A stretch of 64,000 nucleotides of DNA from the NCBI RefSeq assembly GCF_022788715.1, contig NZ_CP085167.1, positions 2,043,001 through 2,107,000 on the forward strand, read 5' to 3'. The notes below the pieces were generated by a model. The model was not told the DNA's origin. It searched no databases and saw only the letters and a program-made list of their open reading frames with translations. Made by a program: the position numbers and the translations under genes. Source of the stretch: Sulfitobacter sp. DSM 110093. Its GTDB lineage: Bacteria; Pseudomonadota; Alphaproteobacteria; Rhodobacterales; Rhodobacteraceae. This document shows positions 17,963 to 26,795 of the stretch, in pieces; positions within the stretch are counted from its first letter, which is position 1; every line of letters begins with the position of its first letter.

Positions 17963-19924
17963 TCACTCCGATTCGGGTTCTTCGGGCAGATCGAAAACCT
18001 GTCCGGGGTAGATCAGATCCGGGTCGCGGATGTTGCCGCTATTGGCCTCGAACACCTTCACGTAAAGCAATGGATCACCGTAGCGCGTGCGCGAAATCGC
18101 CCAGAGGGTATCGCCCTTTTGCACTGTCACAGCCGCCAGCGGACCGGACAAACCAGCAGAGGCAGCCGCAAGATTTTCCGCAGATTCGCGCTTGAAGGGT
18201 GTCTCCACCCGGCTGGTCACATCGCCCCCGCGAGAAAGCTCATCCACGCGCAGGGTATAAACACCCTCGTCCACATCAGGCAGATCGCCACGCCACCGGC
18301 CCTGTTGATCCACCGGAAGGCTGATCACCGCGTTATTGTCGAGGTAAACGCGGACTTCGCGGGTATCTGGCTGCGCGCGGCCCGCAAGTTGCACATCGCC
18401 TTCGTCGGAATAGCCGATGGTATCAAGCGCAACATTGGTCATGACCTGCGGCGGCGCGGTGTCGATCCGCTCAACCCCTTCTGCGGTGGATTTCAGCACC
18501 GGCGCTGGTGCAGCAGGCAAGGCGGGGGCGGTCCCGGCGTCCCGCTCTGGTGTTGGGGTCGGTTCTGCGGGTTGAGGGATGGTGCTTTCCGCGACGCTGG
18601 AGGGTTCGGGGGGCGCATTCGGCGCCGCCCCTGCCGCGTCGTTTTCTACTGCGGTTCCTGTCTCAGCCGATGATGTAACCTCAGCCGAGGCGACAGCAGG
18701 CTGATCCACCATTTCAGCAGCGCTGTCTGGTTCCGAAGGCGCGGTGCTCTCGCCCTCGGCAGCGCCGGTACCTGCAAGCGGTGTGGCCTGAGCCTGAGCA
18801 GGCGTGCCGCTGGCTTCGCCTGCCTCACCCTCGGCGCGGTCCTGATCTAACGGAGCAGTCTCGTCAGCCTCAGCGGTGCCGGTCCCTGCCACCGGTGTCG
18901 CTTGAGCCGTTACAGTGGCGCTATCTGTTTGGGCTGAAGGCCCGGTCGCGCTGCCTTGGGCTTTCGGAAGCTCGGCTTCAGCCCCAGCGGTGCCTGTCCC
19001 GGTCAGCGGCGTGGCAGTGGTGGCAGGTGTCTGGGTTTGCGCATCGGTGTCTTCAGGTTCAGCGGTCGCAGTACCCGCTAAAGGCGTCGCTTGGTTAGGT
19101 ATTGAACCCACAGGTGGTGCATTGCCATCCGTCGCAGCCATCGTCTCTGCGTCACTGTTTTGCGGGGCCGCCGCTTCGGCCATATCCACTTCAGTTCCAA
19201 AACGCGGCATAGCGTCGGAGGTTTCAGATTTAACCTCTGCCTCACCCGTATCCTCCGTGGCAACCTCAGCAGTGCCACTCTCGCGGTCTATCTCTCCGGC
19301 CACCTGCTCCGCATCGTTCTGTATCAGATCAACCGGGCTTTCCTCAGGCGCGGGGTTCGCCTCTGCCATCTCAACTGGTGCATTCTTTGGGGCGGAGGGG
19401 GTAAGGATGATCTCTTCTTCCGATGCAATTTTGGTCTCACCATCCTGCCCCAAAAGCGTCAGCACATGACCTGTCTCACTTGGCGGGATGATCGCAAGGG
19501 TTGCAAATTTGCCCGCGCCATCGGCGGTCGCGCTGGCGACTTCCTTGCCATCTTTTAGCACCAACACGGTGCTGCCCGGCGTCGCACGGCCTGCGATTAC
19601 AGTCATGCCATCGCTCTCGCGGCGCACCTCGTCAAAGGCAGGCGCTGCGGGCTGCTCAGCGGTTTCAAGGGGCGCATCTGGCTGGGGTTCTGTCGCGGCC
19701 TCCCCCTTAGGGCCAAGAGACACGCCCTGCACGGCATTCGGGGCAAGCGTGGCATTTTCTGGCGTGGCATCGCGTTCGGGCACCACGGCAACAGCGGTTT
19801 GCGGCGCGTCTTCCGGCCCGGCGCGTTTGCTGCCGATCCACGCCCCAAGTGCAAGCACCGCCGCGGCAAAGGCGCCCGCCGCCATCGCCCCCATGCCGCC
19901 AAACCGGCCAAGTCCCTTGAACAT
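17963..19924 (-). CDS. Membrane-anchored LysM protein with repeat-rich linker
   Basis: A 653-residue protein: an N-terminal membrane helix at about 11-30, an Ig-like beta domain around 96-175 (GMTVIAGRATPGSTVLVLKDG), a long acidic, Ala/Thr/Pro-rich linker (about 180-485) with imperfect repeats, a second Ig-like domain (about 488-578) and a C-terminal LysM domain at 599-648 with the typical KGDTLWAIS...YGDP...IYPGQ pattern that binds peptidoglycan glycan. This layout (anchor, linker, LysM) is common in Rhodobacteraceae and suggests a periplasmic protein tied to both membrane and wall. The AGGGGAAG site supports the start. Exact role unknown. Confidence 0.85.
   Translation of the reverse strand: MFKGLGRFGGMGAMAAGAFAAAVLALGAWIGSKRAGPEDAPQTAVAVVPERDATPENATLAPNAVQGVSLGPKGEAATEPQPDAPLETAEQPAAPAFDEVRRESDGMTVIAGRATPGSTVLVLKDGKEVASATADGAGKFATLAIIPPSETGHVLTLLGQDGETKIASEEEIILTPSAPKNAPVEMAEANPAPEESPVDLIQNDAEQVAGEIDRESGTAEVATEDTGEAEVKSETSDAMPRFGTEVDMAEAAAPQNSDAETMAATDGNAPPVGSIPNQATPLAGTATAEPEDTDAQTQTPATTATPLTGTGTAGAEAELPKAQGSATGPSAQTDSATVTAQATPVAGTGTAEADETAPLDQDRAEGEAGEASGTPAQAQATPLAGTGAAEGESTAPSEPDSAAEMVDQPAVASAEVTSSAETGTAVENDAAGAAPNAPPEPSSVAESTIPQPAEPTPTPERDAGTAPALPAAPAPVLKSTAEGVERIDTAPPQVMTNVALDTIGYSDEGDVQLAGRAQPDTREVRVYLDNNAVISLPVDQQGRWRGDLPDVDEGVYTLRVDELSRGGDVTSRVETPFKRESAENLAAASAGLSGPLAAVTVQKGDTLWAISRTRYGDPLLYVKVFEANSGNIRDPDLIYPGQVFDLPEEPESE
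18725..19102 (-). repeat. Imperfect internal repeats in the LysM-protein linker
   Basis: Four copies of a motif close to ATPLAGTGTAEAE occur at residues about 279, 304, 342 and 380 of the LysM protein; the last three are spaced by 38 residues (114 nt). The DNA is therefore a degenerate tandem repeat. Such linkers can vary in copy number between strains. Confidence 0.75.
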
Positions 19925-20028
19925 CTTCTACTTCCCCTGTGGTTGAGCCTTTTTAGCAAGCAGGCTAACAGGGGTCAAAAGCGCAGACGATCCGCGCCGA
20001 TTTTTCCTAATCATCAGGACGCTTTACC

Positions 20029-20577
20029 ATGCAACATTCTGTCTGTGTCTATTGCGGCTCTCGCCCCGGCGACGACGGGGCCTTTACCCGTGACGCCGAA
20101 ACACTGGGCCGTGGTTTGGCCGAAGCTGGGCTGCGGCTGGTCTATGGCGCGGGCGATGTGGGCCTGATGGGCAGTGTCGCACGGGCGGCGCAGCAGGCAG
20201 GTGGCGATACCTTTGGCGTGATCCCCGCACATCTGGTGGCATGGGAAGTCGGTAAGACCGATCTGACCCGCTACATCGTGACCGAGACGATGCATGAACG
20301 TAAGAAAGTGATGTTCATGAACAGCGATGCGGTGGCGGTTTTGCCGGGCGGCGCAGGGTCACTGGATGAGCTTTTCGAGGTCCTGACATGGCGGCAATTG
20401 GGCCTCCATGAAAAACCTATCTTCCTTGTGAATACAAATGGTTATTGGGATCCCTTCATGTCATTGATGAACCATGTCGTTGACCATGGTTTCGCGGATA
20501 AGTCTCTGCTGGATTACGTGACCGTAGTTGCGGATGCCGATGCCGCCCTCAGCGCCCTGCGCCGCGCTTTGTCTTGA
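20029..20577 (+). CDS. LOG family protein (Rossmann-fold phosphoribohydrolase)
   Basis: A 182-residue TIGR00730/LOG-type protein. It starts with VCVYCGSRPG, has LVYGAGDVGLMGSVARAA and the catalytic region MHERKKVMFMNSDAVAVLPGGAGSLDELFE, matching the family's R-x-x-x-M and PGGxGTxxE signatures, with Ser in place of the usual Thr. Plant-type LOG enzymes cleave cytokinin riboside monophosphates; bacterial members hydrolyse nucleoside 5'-monophosphates to base plus ribose phosphate. The substrate here is unknown. Its last 64 bp overlap the convergent RarD-type gene. Confidence 0.9.
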   Translation: MQHSVCVYCGSRPGDDGAFTRDAETLGRGLAEAGLRLVYGAGDVGLMGSVARAAQQAGGDTFGVIPAHLVAWEVGKTDLTRYIVTETMHERKKVMFMNSDAVAVLPGGAGSLDELFEVLTWRQLGLHEKPIFLVNTNGYWDPFMSLMNHVVDHGFADKSLLDYVTVVADADAALSALRRALS

Positions 20578-21434
20578 CGGAACGTGGTCACGGAATAAAG
20601 CGCTAGCGCGCACCAGATCAGCACGAAGGCTTGCACATGCCAGCCGGTAAATGGTTCGCGGAACAAGACCACGGCGCAGAAAAACTGTAGGGTCGGATTG
20701 ATGTAGCTTAACAATCCTGCGGTCGCCATCGACAGCCGTCGGGCGGCATAGCTGAACAGGATCAGCGGTGTCGCCGTGATCGGGCCGGCCAGCATCAGCA
20801 GCGCCGTATCGCGAAATGACGCGCCAAAAGCTCCGGCACCATTGTCACCCGTTTGCCACAGGACCAAGACAGCAAGCGGTGACAGCAGAAGCACTTCGGC
20901 GGTGACAGATACCACCGGCCCCACGGCCAGCCGCTTTTTCGCGAGGCCATAAAGCCCGAATGACGCTGCGATCATCACCGCCAGCCAAGGCGCGCTTCCC
21001 AACCCAAAGGTCAGCAGCGCCACTGCGACGGTCACCAGCCCCACCGCAGAAAGCTGCACGCGGTTTAGCTGCTCAGCAAAGACCAACCGCCCCAGCAGCA
21101 CAGACACCAGTGGAAAGATATAATAGCCTAAAGCGGCCTCGGTCGCCTGCCCGTTCTGCACAGACCAGATAAAAATATACCAATTCGTCGCGATCATTAT
21201 CGCAGCGATGGCCAACAGGCCGAATGCACGCGGCCCGGCCATGGCAGAAAAGATGGACCGTAACCGCCCCTGCACTGTCAGAACCACCACAAAAAAGGCC
21301 AATGACCACAGGGTACGATGGGCCAAGACCTCGGCGGCGGGCACATGCGCGAGCATTTTGTAGAAAATTGACGACAACCCCCAAACGCAGCAGGCCGCGA
21401 TCATGGCGGCGAACCCTTTGGTGGTGTCTGTCAT
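20514..21434 (-). CDS. rarD: RarD-type EamA/DMT transporter
   Basis: A 306-residue protein with ten predicted helices in two EamA repeats. The N-terminal FAAMIAACCVWGLSSIFYK and the block ATNWYIFIWSVQNGQATEAALGYYI are hallmarks of RarD (chloramphenicol-sensitive protein) relatives; RNWLLYIW-like and GYFINPL-like motifs appear as TNWYIFIW and GYYIFPL. The true substrate of this branch is unsettled. The ATG at 21434 gives the normal length; the longer frame to 21548 adds a non-hydrophobic leader. The C-terminal 21 codons overlap the opposite LOG gene. Confidence 0.9.
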   Translation of the reverse strand: MTDTTKGFAAMIAACCVWGLSSIFYKMLAHVPAAEVLAHRTLWSLAFFVVVLTVQGRLRSIFSAMAGPRAFGLLAIAAIMIATNWYIFIWSVQNGQATEAALGYYIFPLVSVLLGRLVFAEQLNRVQLSAVGLVTVAVALLTFGLGSAPWLAVMIAASFGLYGLAKKRLAVGPVVSVTAEVLLLSPLAVLVLWQTGDNGAGAFGASFRDTALLMLAGPITATPLILFSYAARRLSMATAGLLSYINPTLQFFCAVVLFREPFTGWHVQAFVLIWCALALYSVTTFRQDKARRRALRAASASATTVT

Positions 21435-21501
21435 GGAATATCCTTGGCGCGGTTGAGTGCCTTCCTTGTGGCGGCAATCAATACCCGCGCCAAGGGAAAA
21501 G

Positions 21502-21957
21502 TCAGGCCTCGGCCAACTCCCCCGCGACGATCTTTTCGATCTCATCAATGGGATGGTTGGTCAGGGTCTTGGGAATCTCTCCCACGACTTTGCTTTGCAC
21601 CTCTTTGTGCAGATTGTCGCGCAGATCCCCAAGCACCGCAGGCGGCGCCACTAGAACGATCCGCTCATAGCGGCCTTTATGCGCGAGTTTGTAAAGAATA
21701 TCGGACAAATCCTTGGCAAAACGTTCTTTTTCCAACTCATGCCAGTCCGTATCATCAAAGGCAGACCGATGGCCGCTTGGCCCATCGCTCATCCGTCCGG
21801 GGCGATTGGCAGCTTGTTCGCGCGCAGGTGGATTTTCCTGCTCTTCCTTGCGCACAACCTGAAGATAGGGGTCGTCACCATCAGTATGGTTTTGCAGGAA
21901 CAACGCCTTTTCGCCATCCGCGATCAGCACCCATGTGTCTTGGCTAAGTTTGGTCAT
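21502..21957 (-). CDS. Host attachment family protein (Host_attach, eRF1-like fold)
   Basis: A 151-residue soluble protein. The opening WVLIADGEKALFLQNHTDGD, the LQVVRKEEQENPPAREQAANRPGR region and the C-terminal RIVLVAPPAVLGDLRDNL / EVQSKVVGEIPKTLTNHPIDEIE match the family first described as required for Agrobacterium attachment to host cells, which is related to the eRF1/Pelota central domain. In free-living bacteria its function is not known. It is translationally coupled (ATGA, 21954-21957) to a small hydrophilic protein. Confidence 0.85.
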   Translation of the reverse strand: MTKLSQDTWVLIADGEKALFLQNHTDGDDPYLQVVRKEEQENPPAREQAANRPGRMSDGPSGHRSAFDDTDWHELEKERFAKDLSDILYKLAHKGRYERIVLVAPPAVLGDLRDNLHKEVQSKVVGEIPKTLTNHPIDEIEKIVAGELAEA

Positions 21958-22163
21958 GAAGCCTCTCCGTGATTGCGTTTATCTTCGCCGGTGACTCGGG
22001 TAACCCCGTCATCGCCTTTCTCGGCCCGGCGCTCTGCGTCTTGAGTGCCTACGTCCTTTTGCAGGTCCCCTCCGGCGCGTCCGCCTTGGGATGGCATCTC
22101 GGTATCAGAAACGAATTTTTCCGTCTCCTGCGTACCGTCGTTTGATCTCTTACGCTCGGCCAT
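21954..22163 (-). CDS. Small, highly charged hypothetical protein
   Basis: A 69-residue protein that I do not recognise. It is rich in Lys, Arg, Glu, Asp and Gly, with no hydrophobic segment (for example KGDDGVTRVTGEDKRNHGEAS), and looks intrinsically disordered. GGAGGACAAC precedes the ATG at 22163, and the stop overlaps the host-attachment gene by 4 bp, which supports it as the first gene of a two-gene unit. The longer frame to 22226 lacks a better site. It resembles stress-induced hydrophilins only in composition. Confidence 0.7.
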   Translation of the reverse strand: MAERKRSNDGTQETEKFVSDTEMPSQGGRAGGDLQKDVGTQDAERRAEKGDDGVTRVTGEDKRNHGEAS

Positions 22164-22230
22164 GTTGTCCTCCTTATGACGTGAAGTGTCAGGAGAAAAA
22201 CCATTCCGAAGGGGCTTAGGTTCCAACGAA

Positions 22231-22256
22231 AAACCCCGCAGCGAACTGCGGGGTTT
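22231..22256 (-). terminator. Rho-independent terminator downstream of sodB
   Basis: AAACCCCGCAG (22231-22241) and CTGCGGGGTTT (22246-22256) form a perfect 11-bp stem with loop CGAA. Read on the minus strand it continues into TTTTTCG, so it can end sodB transcripts 160 bp past the stop codon; it may also act on the plus strand. Confidence 0.88.
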
Positions 22257-22296
22257 GGGTCTTGGTCACAAGCAGCTCGAAGGCTGCGATGGTCAG

Positions 22297-22330
22297 ATCA
22301 CAGACGCGAGGCGACGTTGTCCCAGTCCAC
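22297..22330 (-). pseudogene. Duplicated fragment of the sodB 3' end
   Basis: This 34-nt stretch repeats the last codons and stop of sodB (22418-22451) with one difference; the first 30 bases are identical. In the same reading frame it spells WDNVASRL and a stop, preceded by about 24 open codons (AFEAGVALPVTDAHGKPVGWVD) that are unlike the SOD tail. It has no start and lies between sodB and its terminator, so it is best read as the leftover of a duplication or recombination. Confidence 0.75.
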
Positions 22331-22418
22331 CCAGCCTACGGGCTTGCCGTGGGCGTCGGTGACTGGGAGAGCAACGCCCGCTTCAAACGCGGACGTTGAT
22401 GACGGTCGCATCCTTAAA

Positions 22419-23018
22419 TCACAGACGCGAGGCGACGTTGTCCCAGTTCACAAGATTGTCGAGGAAGTTCGACAGGTAGTCGGGACGCGCGTTGCGGAAG
22501 TCGATGTAGTAGGAGTGCTCCCATACGTCACAGCCCAGCAGTGCAGTCTGACCAAAGCAAACGGGGTTCACGCCGTTTTCGGTTTTGGTGACTTTCAGGC
22601 CGCCATCGGTGTCTTTGACAAGCCACGCCCAACCAGAGCCGAACTGACCCGCGCCTGCGGCTTTGAACTCGTCCTTGAACTTGTCGACCGAACCAAAGCT
22701 TTCGGTGATGGCTTTTTCCAGCTCACCGGGCATCTTGTTATCTTCTGGGCTCATCATTTCCCAAAACTGGTTGTGGTTCCACAACTGGCTGATGTTGTTG
22801 AAGATACCGCTCTGAGCCACGGCCTTGGGATCATAGGTGCCTTTGATGATCTCTTCGAGGGTCTTGCCCTCCCACTCGGTGTCTTCGATCGCTTTGTTGC
22901 CGTTGGTCACATAAGCGTTGTGGTGCTTGTCGTGGTGGTATTCCAGCGTTTCCTTGGACATGCCTTTGGATGCAAGCGCATCATGGGCATAGGGAAGATC
23001 GGGAAGTTGAAAAGCCAT
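22419..23018 (-). CDS. sodB: Superoxide dismutase, iron type
   Basis: A 199-residue Fe/Mn-family SOD converting superoxide to oxygen and hydrogen peroxide. Metal ligands are H28 (LEYHHDKHH), H82 (LWNHNQFW), D164 and H168 (CDVWEHSYY). The Gln at 78, four residues before H82, and the GAGQFGSGWAWLV block point to the Fe-type rather than Mn-type. The ATG at 23018 follows GAGGCCCCCG; the longer frame to 23099 adds 27 residues without SOD likeness. No signal peptide, so cytoplasmic. Its 3' end is duplicated downstream and a strong terminator follows. Confidence 0.97.
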   Translation of the reverse strand: MAFQLPDLPYAHDALASKGMSKETLEYHHDKHHNAYVTNGNKAIEDTEWEGKTLEEIIKGTYDPKAVAQSGIFNNISQLWNHNQFWEMMSPEDNKMPGELEKAITESFGSVDKFKDEFKAAGAGQFGSGWAWLVKDTDGGLKVTKTENGVNPVCFGQTALLGCDVWEHSYYIDFRNARPDYLSNFLDNLVNWDNVASRL

Positions 23019-23141
23019 TTCGGGGGCCTCCTCATTTTGGAATTTCGCTGCGGCCACTTGATGTGCATCAAGCGGTAACGTCAAGATCAACGTCCGCAAA
23101 TCATATCTGTTCCGAGCGAATTAGTCAGATTTCACCCCGGT

Positions 23142-23720
23142 TTACGTCCCTTTGAAATGCCCCACTGCGCTGCCGGGCTGGGCCGCGCCCTTTAGCTGGT
23201 CAAACATATATTGCGCGACAGAACGGAAGCAGACCACCTGAAAGGCCCCGTCATCCAACAGCCAAAAGGCGGCGGCGACCTGCCCCATGCGGGTGCGGCG
23301 GAACATGCCGGGGGTGAACTGAGCAGGAGAAAGATCAACGGGCGCGAGTTTGGCCAGCACCTCGCGCGCATGTGGGCCTTCGACGCGAAACACCGCCCGC
23401 GCGCCTGTGACGTCAACCGCTAGCGTATGGGTATCCTCAAAGGCGGCATGAAGCCGCGCCAGCACCTCGGGAACCTGTGCGTGGGGGCACATAAGCATCA
23501 GTTCATCCGGCGACATCCAAGCCACCCCCGACGCACCGTCGCTGTTGCACATGCTGCGATTGGGCAGATCAAGCCCTACGACCTTCTTGACGACTTTGCG
23601 CAGGAAGGGGGCATCCAGATCGCCACGAATGGTGATCATCCCCAGAGGGCCAACCTCTGAAATCGTTGCAATTCCCGCGTCATAACGCACGTTCTTCAGG
23701 GCGGTCATGGCTTCAGACAT
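23142..23720 (-). CDS. soxG: Sarcosine oxidase gamma subunit
   Basis: A 192-residue subunit of heterotetrameric sarcosine oxidase, which demethylates sarcosine to glycine, giving H2O2 and methylene-tetrahydrofolate. The family trait MITIRGDLDAPFLRKVV, the central WMSPDELMLMCPH and RAVFRVEGPHAREVLAKLAPVDLS are visible; the fold is related to the GcvT/YgfZ domain. The ATG at 23720 overlaps soxA by 8 bp. It is the last gene of the sox run. Confidence 0.93.
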   Translation of the reverse strand: MSEAMTALKNVRYDAGIATISEVGPLGMITIRGDLDAPFLRKVVKKVVGLDLPNRSMCNSDGASGVAWMSPDELMLMCPHAQVPEVLARLHAAFEDTHTLAVDVTGARAVFRVEGPHAREVLAKLAPVDLSPAQFTPGMFRRTRMGQVAAAFWLLDDGAFQVVCFRSVAQYMFDQLKGAAQPGSAVGHFKGT

Positions 23721-26700
23721 TCTGCTTCTCCCCTTTGGGATCGTAAAACACGGGATCGACGATTCTGGCCTCATAGGTCTTGCAATCGGTGCCGGGGAAG
23801 GTGAGCACTTCGCCCATCCGGTCCGGCCCGTTCAGCACCAGCCCCATGGCAATGCCGCGGTCGAGCGTCGGCGAATGATAGGTTGAGGTCACCCGCCCCT
23901 GCATGACCTTTTGGCCGTTGTCATTCTCACCTTCGCCAAGCGCGTAGGCGCCATCCGGCAGGGTGCTGCCATCGGTGGTCTCCAGCCCCACGAGCTTCCA
24001 ACGGGTCGGGTCTTGCATATGGCTGCGGTGCTGGGCACGTTTGCCAAGGTAGTCGTCTTTCTTTCTCGAAATCGCCCAGTTGAGGCCAAGGTCTTGGGGG
24101 ATCACCGTGCCATCGGTCTCATCCCCAATCATGATAAAACCTTTCTCAGCCCGCAGGATGTGCAGACATTCCGTGCCATAGGGCATCACGCCCAAATCAT
24201 GCCCGGCGATCAGCAACGCGTCCCAGAAGGCTTGCCCCTGCCCGGCCTCAACCGCGATCTCATAGCTCAGCTCACCTGAGAAGGAGATGCGGAAAACGCG
24301 CACCTTGAAACCGCCCAACTCGCCCTCGGTCCATTCCATGAAGCCGAGCGCCTCACGGCTCAGGTCCATGCCGCCGAGTTTCTCTAAACACTTCCGTGCG
24401 TTAGGGCCGACCACGGCCACCTGCGCGTAGTGTTCGGTGGCGTTGACCACATGAACCTTCCAGTCCCACCATTCGGTCTGGAGCCATTCCTCCATATGCG
24501 CGTGAATGCTGTCGGCCCCGCCTGTGGTGGTGTGGCAGAGAAAGGTCTGTTCATCCAACCGCGCGACCACGCCGTCGTCGATCAGGAATCCGTTTTCGTT
24601 GCACATCAGCCCATAGCGGCATTTGCCGGGTTTCAGCGTCGACATCATGTTCGTGTACATCATGTCGAGGAACCGCGCCGCATCCGGGCCGCGCACGATC
24701 AGCTTGCCCAAGGTTGAGGCATCCAGCAGGCCGAGGTTTTGCCGCGTATTCGTCACCTCGCGCATCACCGCGTCATGGGTGCTTTCGCCGCTTTGCACAT
24801 AGGCGTAGGGCCGGCGCCATTGGCCGACTGGCTCCCAAATCGCGCCGTTGGCCTCGTGCCAATCATGCAGCGGCGTGCGGCGGATCGGTTGGAAGGTATC
24901 GCCCCGCGCAGCCCCCGCAATCGCACCCATCGAAATCGGGTGATAGGGCGGGCGGAAGGTGGTGGTGCCAACACTGGGAATCTCGGCATCCAGCGCGCCT
25001 GCTAGCGTGGCCAGCCCGTTTATATTGCTGAGCTTCCCCTGATCCGTCGCCATGCCAAGCGTGGTATAGCGTTTGGCATGTTCCACCGAAACAAAGCCCT
25101 CCTGAGCGGCAAGACGCACGTCCGAGACTTTGACGTCGTTCTGGTAATCGAGAAAGGTCTTCTCGCGCAGTTTGACGCTGGCGCCCTGCGGCATTTGCCA
25201 GACCGGCATCATCGGCGCTTCCTCGCGGCGCGTAGCCTCGGGCGAGGTGAAATCGCGCGGCATCTTGAACCCCAGCGAGGTGGCCACCCCATCGGCGGCG
25301 GCATGGGCGTCATGCAACACGTCGTCGAGCGCGAAGACCCCAGCCGCAGCCCCGGCGGGCGTGACGAAACCATGCCCGTCCGCGCCGGTGGGCGGGTGAT
25401 CCTGATTGGGGCGGAAGCAGGCATGCGTAGTGTCCCATGTCAGCTTGCCGCCGCAATGGGACCACAGGTGCACCACAGGTGACCAGCCGCCCGACATGGC
25501 GACGGCATCGCAGGCGATCTCTTCCAACACGGCACCTTCACCTGCCTGCGAGCAAACGGCCACGCCGGTCACGCGCTTACCCCCCAGAACCGAGGAAACC
25601 CCCTGCCCCATGACCACCCGAATGCCAAGCGCCTTGGCCTGTGCGACCAATTCGCTGTCTTGCGGCAAAACGCGGGCATCCAACACGGCGGGCACCTCAA
25701 GCCCCGCCTGTTTCAGCGCAATCGCCGTGAGATAGGCGTTGTCGTTATTGGTCACAACCACGGTGCGATCGCCCGGTGAGACCCCATAATTCGCCACATA
25801 GTCGCGCATGGCCGAGGCCAGCATCACTCCGGGCACGTCATTGCCAGCGAAGCTGAGCGGGCGCTCAATCGCTCCGGTCGCGGTAATCACGTGGCCAGCG
25901 CGGACACGCCAGAGGCGGTGGCGTGGCCCGGCATCCTCCGGCGCATGATCCCGCAGCCGTTCATAGCCCAGCACATAGCCGTGATCATAAACCCCTGCCC
26001 CCATGGTCCGGTCGCGCAGATCGACATTCTCCATACCGCGCAAACGGTCGAGTGTTTGCGCGATCCAGCCCTCCACGGGCGCGTCATCCACTGTGCCGCC
26101 ATCGACTGGCGCACGCCCGCCCCAATGGGCGGATTGCTCCATCACGATGACACGCGCCCCGCTCAAACCCGCCGCTAATGCGGCCTGAAGCCCCGCGACA
26201 CCACCGCCGATGACCAGCACGTCGCAGAAGGCGTGGAAGTGTTCATAGGTGTCGGCATCCGCCGCCTTGGGCGCTTTGCCCAGACCGGCGGAATGCCGGA
26301 TGATCGGCTCGTAGAGGTGCTTCCACAGCGGGCGCGGATGCATGAACATCTTGTAGTAGAACCCCGCGGGCAGGAAGCGGCTGAGGTGTTTGTTAAGCGC
26401 GCCTACATCGAACTCAAGGCTCGGCCAATGGTTCTGGCTTTCCGCCTCCAACCCCTCGTGAAGCTCGGTCGTGGTGACGCGGGCGTTGGGCTCAAACCGC
26501 CCCTCTTGGCCGAGACCGACCAGACCGTTGGGTTCTTCGGGGCCGGAGGTCACGATGCCGCGCGGGCGGTGGTATTTGAACGAACGCCCGACCAGCACCT
26601 GATCATTGGCCAGCAACGCCGAGGCCAGCGTGTCGCCCTCATAGCCGCGCATTTGCTTGCCGTTGAAGGTGAAATTCAGCGGTTTGCTTTTGTTCAGCAG

Positions 26701-26730
26701 GCGGCCGCCTGTGGCCAGTCTTGTGCTCAT
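23713..26730 (-). CDS. soxA: Sarcosine oxidase alpha subunit
   Basis: A 1005-residue subunit. Residues about 15-100 form a ferredoxin-like domain that lacks cluster cysteines, as usual in this family. A dinucleotide-binding domain begins with DVLVIGGGVAGLQAALAAG (GGGVAG at 175-180) and binds NAD; further FAD/NAD-linked segments follow (HVITATGAIERPLSFAGNDVPGVMLA). The C-terminal half from about 610 is a GcvT-type aminomethyltransferase domain that passes the one-carbon unit to tetrahydrofolate. Size is normal. The ATG at 26730 is chosen over a 30-codon longer frame that would overlap soxD. Confidence 0.96.
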   Translation of the reverse strand: MSTRLATGGRLLNKSKPLNFTFNGKQMRGYEGDTLASALLANDQVLVGRSFKYHRPRGIVTSGPEEPNGLVGLGQEGRFEPNARVTTTELHEGLEAESQNHWPSLEFDVGALNKHLSRFLPAGFYYKMFMHPRPLWKHLYEPIIRHSAGLGKAPKAADADTYEHFHAFCDVLVIGGGVAGLQAALAAGLSGARVIVMEQSAHWGGRAPVDGGTVDDAPVEGWIAQTLDRLRGMENVDLRDRTMGAGVYDHGYVLGYERLRDHAPEDAGPRHRLWRVRAGHVITATGAIERPLSFAGNDVPGVMLASAMRDYVANYGVSPGDRTVVVTNNDNAYLTAIALKQAGLEVPAVLDARVLPQDSELVAQAKALGIRVVMGQGVSSVLGGKRVTGVAVCSQAGEGAVLEEIACDAVAMSGGWSPVVHLWSHCGGKLTWDTTHACFRPNQDHPPTGADGHGFVTPAGAAAGVFALDDVLHDAHAAADGVATSLGFKMPRDFTSPEATRREEAPMMPVWQMPQGASVKLREKTFLDYQNDVKVSDVRLAAQEGFVSVEHAKRYTTLGMATDQGKLSNINGLATLAGALDAEIPSVGTTTFRPPYHPISMGAIAGAARGDTFQPIRRTPLHDWHEANGAIWEPVGQWRRPYAYVQSGESTHDAVMREVTNTRQNLGLLDASTLGKLIVRGPDAARFLDMMYTNMMSTLKPGKCRYGLMCNENGFLIDDGVVARLDEQTFLCHTTTGGADSIHAHMEEWLQTEWWDWKVHVVNATEHYAQVAVVGPNARKCLEKLGGMDLSREALGFMEWTEGELGGFKVRVFRISFSGELSYEIAVEAGQGQAFWDALLIAGHDLGVMPYGTECLHILRAEKGFIMIGDETDGTVIPQDLGLNWAISRKKDDYLGKRAQHRSHMQDPTRWKLVGLETTDGSTLPDGAYALGEGENDNGQKVMQGRVTSTYHSPTLDRGIAMGLVLNGPDRMGEVLTFPGTDCKTYEARIVDPVFYDPKGEKQNV

Positions 26731-26795
26731 CTTGGGAAACCTTGCGGGCTGGTGGAGGGCGGATGCCTCCCGGTTGGGTTGGGGCCGAGGCGGGG

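Noticed and set aside
22317..23078. A 253-codon plus-strand frame opposite sodB.
   Set aside because: It is the antisense of a clearly identified SOD gene, a common result of high GC third positions.
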